From NCBI GenBank assembly GCA_000719105.1, contig JODX01000006.1, forward strand, positions 124,001-188,000: 64,000 bases of DNA, given 5' to 3'. The position numbers and the translations under genes are program-made. The notes beneath the pieces are model-generated. The model had not been told where the DNA came from. It did not search any database and saw nothing but the letters and a program-made list of their open reading frames with translations. This DNA comes from Streptomyces sclerotialus (GTDB lineage Bacteria; Actinomycetota; Actinomycetes; Streptomycetales; Streptomycetaceae). Positions 61,652 to 64,000 of the stretch are shown piece by piece (position 1 is the first letter of the stretch; each line of letters starts with the position of its first letter).

Positions 61652-63423
61652 CCCTCATGCCACCCACCGGGCCCCTCATGCCCCCGACCGGTTCCCTCAT
61701 CCCGGCGGACGCGCCGTTCTCCGCCGCGCAGGAGGCCTGGCTCGCCGGGTTCATCGCCGGCATCGCCGCCGCCGGGCGCCGGGGCAGTGCGGCGTCCGAC
61801 GCGCCCACGACCACCGTCGACGTGCTGTTCGGCACGCAGACCGGCAACGCCGAGTTCCTCGCCGGGGAACTCGTCTCCGGCGCCCGCGCCCACGGCCTCG
61901 GCGGCAGGGCCACCGCGCTCGACGACGTCACGCCCGAGCGGCTCGCCGCGATGTCCCATGTGCTCGTCGTCACCTCGACGTACGGCGAGGGCGAGATGCC
62001 CGACAACGCCGGACTGTTCTGGGAGGCGCTGCAGGCCGCCACGGCACCGCGCCTGGAAGGGCTGCGGTACGCGGTCCTCGGGCTCGGCGACCGGGGGTAC
62101 GACGACTTCTGCCAGGCGGCGAAGCTCATCGACACCCGCCTGGAACAGCTCGGGGCGACCCGGCTGCACGACCGCGTCGACTGTGACGTCGACTTCGAGG
62201 AGCCCGCGGCGGCGTGGACGGCGGCGGTCCTGGAGCGGCTCGCGGCCGAGACCGGCGCCGAGCCGACGGCCGCGGAGGTCACTCCTGCCCCCGCCGCCGC
62301 CCGGCCCCGCTCGCAGTGGAACAAGCGCAACCCGTACCGCTCCCGGCTCGCCGTGAACCGGCTGCTGTCCGCGCCGGGCAGCGCCAAGGAGATCCGGCAC
62401 TACGAGTTCGACCTCGGCGACAGCGGCATCACGTACACGGCCGGTGACGCGCTCGCCGTCGTCCCCGTGAACGACGACGCGCTCGTCGGCGAGCTCCTCG
62501 CGCACCTCGGCGCGAGCGGCGACGAGGAGGCCGACGGGCGTCCGCTCGCCGATCTGCTGCGCACCGAGCGCGAGATCCGCACCCCGTCCAAGGAGCTGGT
62601 CGCCGACCTCGTGCAGCGGGCGCCGACGAGCGAACTCGCCTCGGTGGTCGCGCACAGCGACCGCGCCGAGCTCGACTCCTGGCTCCGGGGACGCGACGTG
62701 CTCGACCTGCTCCGCGACGCCGGTCCCGCCGCGCCGGGTCTCACCGAGCTGCTCCCGTTCCTGCGCCCGCTGCAGGCCCGCCAGTACTCGATCTCGTCGA
62801 GCCCGCTGGCCCACCCGGACCGCATCCACCTCACCGTCGCGTCCGTCCGTTACGGCGCCCGGGGCCGCCGGTACGAGGGTGTCACCTCGTCCTACCTCGC
62901 CGACCGCATCGGCGAGGAGGGGGCCGCCGGGATCCACCTCCAGCCGAACGCCTCCTTCGGCGTCCCCGCGGACGACGACGCCCCGATGATCATGATCGGC
63001 CCGGGCACGGGCATCGCCCCGTTCCGCGGCTTCCTGCACGAGCGCGCCGCGCGGGGCGCCTCCGGCCGCAACTGGCTGTTCTTCGGCGACCAGCACCGCG
63101 CCACCGACTTCGTGTACGAGGACGAGCTGACCGAACTGCGCGGGCGCGGCGTCCTCACCGAGCTCGACCTCGCGTTCTCGCGCGACCAGGCCGAGAAGGT
63201 CTACGTGCAGACCCGGATGCGCGAGCGGTCGCGCGACCTGTACGCGTGGCTCGAGGACGGTGCGCACGTCTACGTCTGCGGCGACGCCTCGCGCATGGCG
63301 AAGGACGTCGAGGCGGCCCTGCTGGGCGTCATCGCCGAGCAGCGCGGACGCGGCGGCGACGACGCCGCGGAGTACCTCGCGGACCTGCGCCGGTCGAAGC
63401 GCTACGTACGGGACGTGTACTGA
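61648..63423 (+). CDS. NADPH diflavin reductase (CysJ/sulfite-reductase alpha-like)
   Basis: This 591-residue soluble flavoprotein passes electrons from NADPH via FAD and FMN. It has a flavodoxin domain (about 50-195; FGTQTGNAEF, STYGEGEMPDN, LGLGDRGYDDFC), an FAD domain with RQYSISSS (about 385) and GVTSSYLAD, and an NADPH domain with IGPGTGIAPFRGF (about 450), ending in RYVRDVY with the terminal Tyr usual for this family. Start GTG 61648 overlaps the GltB-like stop (GTGA), so the two are made together. It probably supplies electrons to the GltB-like protein in place of GltD, or to the next gene product. Confidence 0.93.
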   Translation: MTLMPPTGPLMPPTGSLIPADAPFSAAQEAWLAGFIAGIAAAGRRGSAASDAPTTTVDVLFGTQTGNAEFLAGELVSGARAHGLGGRATALDDVTPERLAAMSHVLVVTSTYGEGEMPDNAGLFWEALQAATAPRLEGLRYAVLGLGDRGYDDFCQAAKLIDTRLEQLGATRLHDRVDCDVDFEEPAAAWTAAVLERLAAETGAEPTAAEVTPAPAAARPRSQWNKRNPYRSRLAVNRLLSAPGSAKEIRHYEFDLGDSGITYTAGDALAVVPVNDDALVGELLAHLGASGDEEADGRPLADLLRTEREIRTPSKELVADLVQRAPTSELASVVAHSDRAELDSWLRGRDVLDLLRDAGPAAPGLTELLPFLRPLQARQYSISSSPLAHPDRIHLTVASVRYGARGRRYEGVTSSYLADRIGEEGAAGIHLQPNASFGVPADDDAPMIMIGPGTGIAPFRGFLHERAARGASGRNWLFFGDQHRATDFVYEDELTELRGRGVLTELDLAFSRDQAEKVYVQTRMRERSRDLYAWLEDGAHVYVCGDASRMAKDVEAALLGVIAEQRGRGGDDAAEYLADLRRSKRYVRDVY

Positions 63424-63425
63424 CC

Positions 63426-64000
63426 ATGACGGACCACCATCCCGGGCGGCGGGACACCGGCGGCGGGTGCGCATTCGAAGGGTGCTGCGGCCGGCGGAAC
63501 AGCGCCGTGCGGCTGATCGACGCGCGGATGCCGGAGCTGGCGCGGTGCCTGACGCTCTTCCGGTACGTCCAGGCGGTCACCGGAGGACCGGTCGCGCAGA
63601 TCGACCAGGCCGGCAGCTACGCGGTCCCGAGCATGCGCGGCGACGCGTTCGCCGTCCAGCCGGGCTCGATCGCCCTGCGCATCGATCCCGACGGTGTCGC
63701 CTCGGCCGTGGTCGAGCACGACAAGGGCACCGACTCGGTCGCCCTGCACCTGCTCGACGCGGACGGCCGCACCGTGCACCAGGGGCGGCTGCTCTCCGAG
63801 GGAGACCGTCTGCTGGCCGGGCTCGTCGGCACGGTCGACGCCGGAGCACCGGCCGCCGGGCCGTCCGCGGCGCCCGAAGTGCCGGCGTGGGAGAACGGCG
63901 ACCAGCTCGCCCGGCTCGACGCCATCCTCACGGACGGCGGGGCCGCCCGGCGCCGGGCGTCCGGCCGGTACCGCGGCACGCACCGGACGATCGACGTCAG
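63426..64000 (+). CDS. HemS/ChuX-like protein (putative), 3'-truncated by window edge
   Basis: The frame from ATG 63426 is open to the window end (at least 191 residues), 3 nt after the diflavin reductase stop. The N-terminus is Cys-rich (CAFEGCCGRRN). The part SYAVPSMRGDAFAV, SIALRIDPDGVASAVV and SVALHLLDADGRTVHQGRL resembles by eye the strand pattern of haem-utilisation proteins of the HemS/ChuX group (SIQFFDHQGDALHKVYV in Yersinia HemS, from memory). The similarity is weak and the C-terminal half is out of the window, so function is tentative. Tight spacing puts it in the same operon as the GltB-like and diflavin genes. Confidence 0.6.
   Translation, partial: MTDHHPGRRDTGGGCAFEGCCGRRNSAVRLIDARMPELARCLTLFRYVQAVTGGPVAQIDQAGSYAVPSMRGDAFAVQPGSIALRIDPDGVASAVVEHDKGTDSVALHLLDADGRTVHQGRLLSEGDRLLAGLVGTVDAGAPAAGPSAAPEVPAWENGDQLARLDAILTDGGAARRRASGRYRGTHRTIDV

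Overview
The window is high-GC actinobacterial chromosome, most likely Streptomyces. The reasons are very high GC at third codon positions, frequent GTG and TTG starts, many 4-nt stop/start overlaps, and Streptomyces-type families (PAS-GAF-SpoIIE phosphatase, DUF5707 secreted protein, SCO4225-type membrane protein, NB-ARC/TPR protein). No tRNA, rRNA, CRISPR array, insertion sequence or prophage gene was seen.

Layout. (1) 1-4.9 kb: the 3' part of a DEAD-box RNA helicase, a convergent SpoIIE-type phosphatase, a multiply frameshifted TPR relic and a small membrane-anchored protein, closed by a strong bidirectional hairpin. (2) 4.9-13.6 kb, minus strand: one very large single-module type I polyketide synthase (AMP-ligase, ACP, KS, AT, DH, KR, ACP, TE). 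(3) 14.1-41.8 kb, plus strand: about 20 tightly packed, mostly translationally coupled genes of a Wzx/Wzy-type exopolysaccharide (EPS) locus. It holds an initiating phospho-sugar transferase, three further glycosyltransferases, a flippase, a polymerase/ligase, two Wzz-like proteins with decayed kinase domains, an AlgD-like GDP-sugar 6-dehydrogenase, a nucleotide-sugar tailoring cassette, an asparagine synthase-like amidotransferase, a pyruvyl transferase, a heparinase-type lyase and a secreted beta-helix protein. (4) 41.8-48.8 kb, minus strand: a PAP2 phosphatase, a DUF1963 protein, a second DEAD-box helicase, relics of two genes, an alpha/beta hydrolase, a serine beta-lactamase-fold hydrolase and a DUF5707 secreted protein. 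(5) 49.1-52.5 kb, plus strand: a double-headed histidine kinase, its NarL-type regulator and a small membrane protein. (6) 52.7-55.7 kb, minus strand: a coupled small protein plus NB-ARC/TPR protein pair. (7) 56.0-64.0 kb, plus strand: an operon preceded by an iron-box-like palindrome. It encodes a long GltB-like protein, a CysJ-like diflavin reductase coupled to it, and a truncated protein that weakly resembles HemS/ChuX haem-handling proteins.

How the genes work together. In the EPS locus, sugars are activated and modified in the cytosol, assembled on a lipid carrier, flipped, polymerised, and probably trimmed or modified outside the cell by the lyase and beta-helix protein. The divergent PKS could supply a short unsaturated acyl acid, but any link to the EPS is inference. 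The most unusual unit is the 56-64 kb operon: the usual GOGAT small subunit GltD is absent, a sulfite-reductase-type flavoprotein takes its place, and the promoter carries a DmdR/IdeR-like operator. The NB-ARC pair is also notable, because both proteins carry the same short motif next to their coupled junction.
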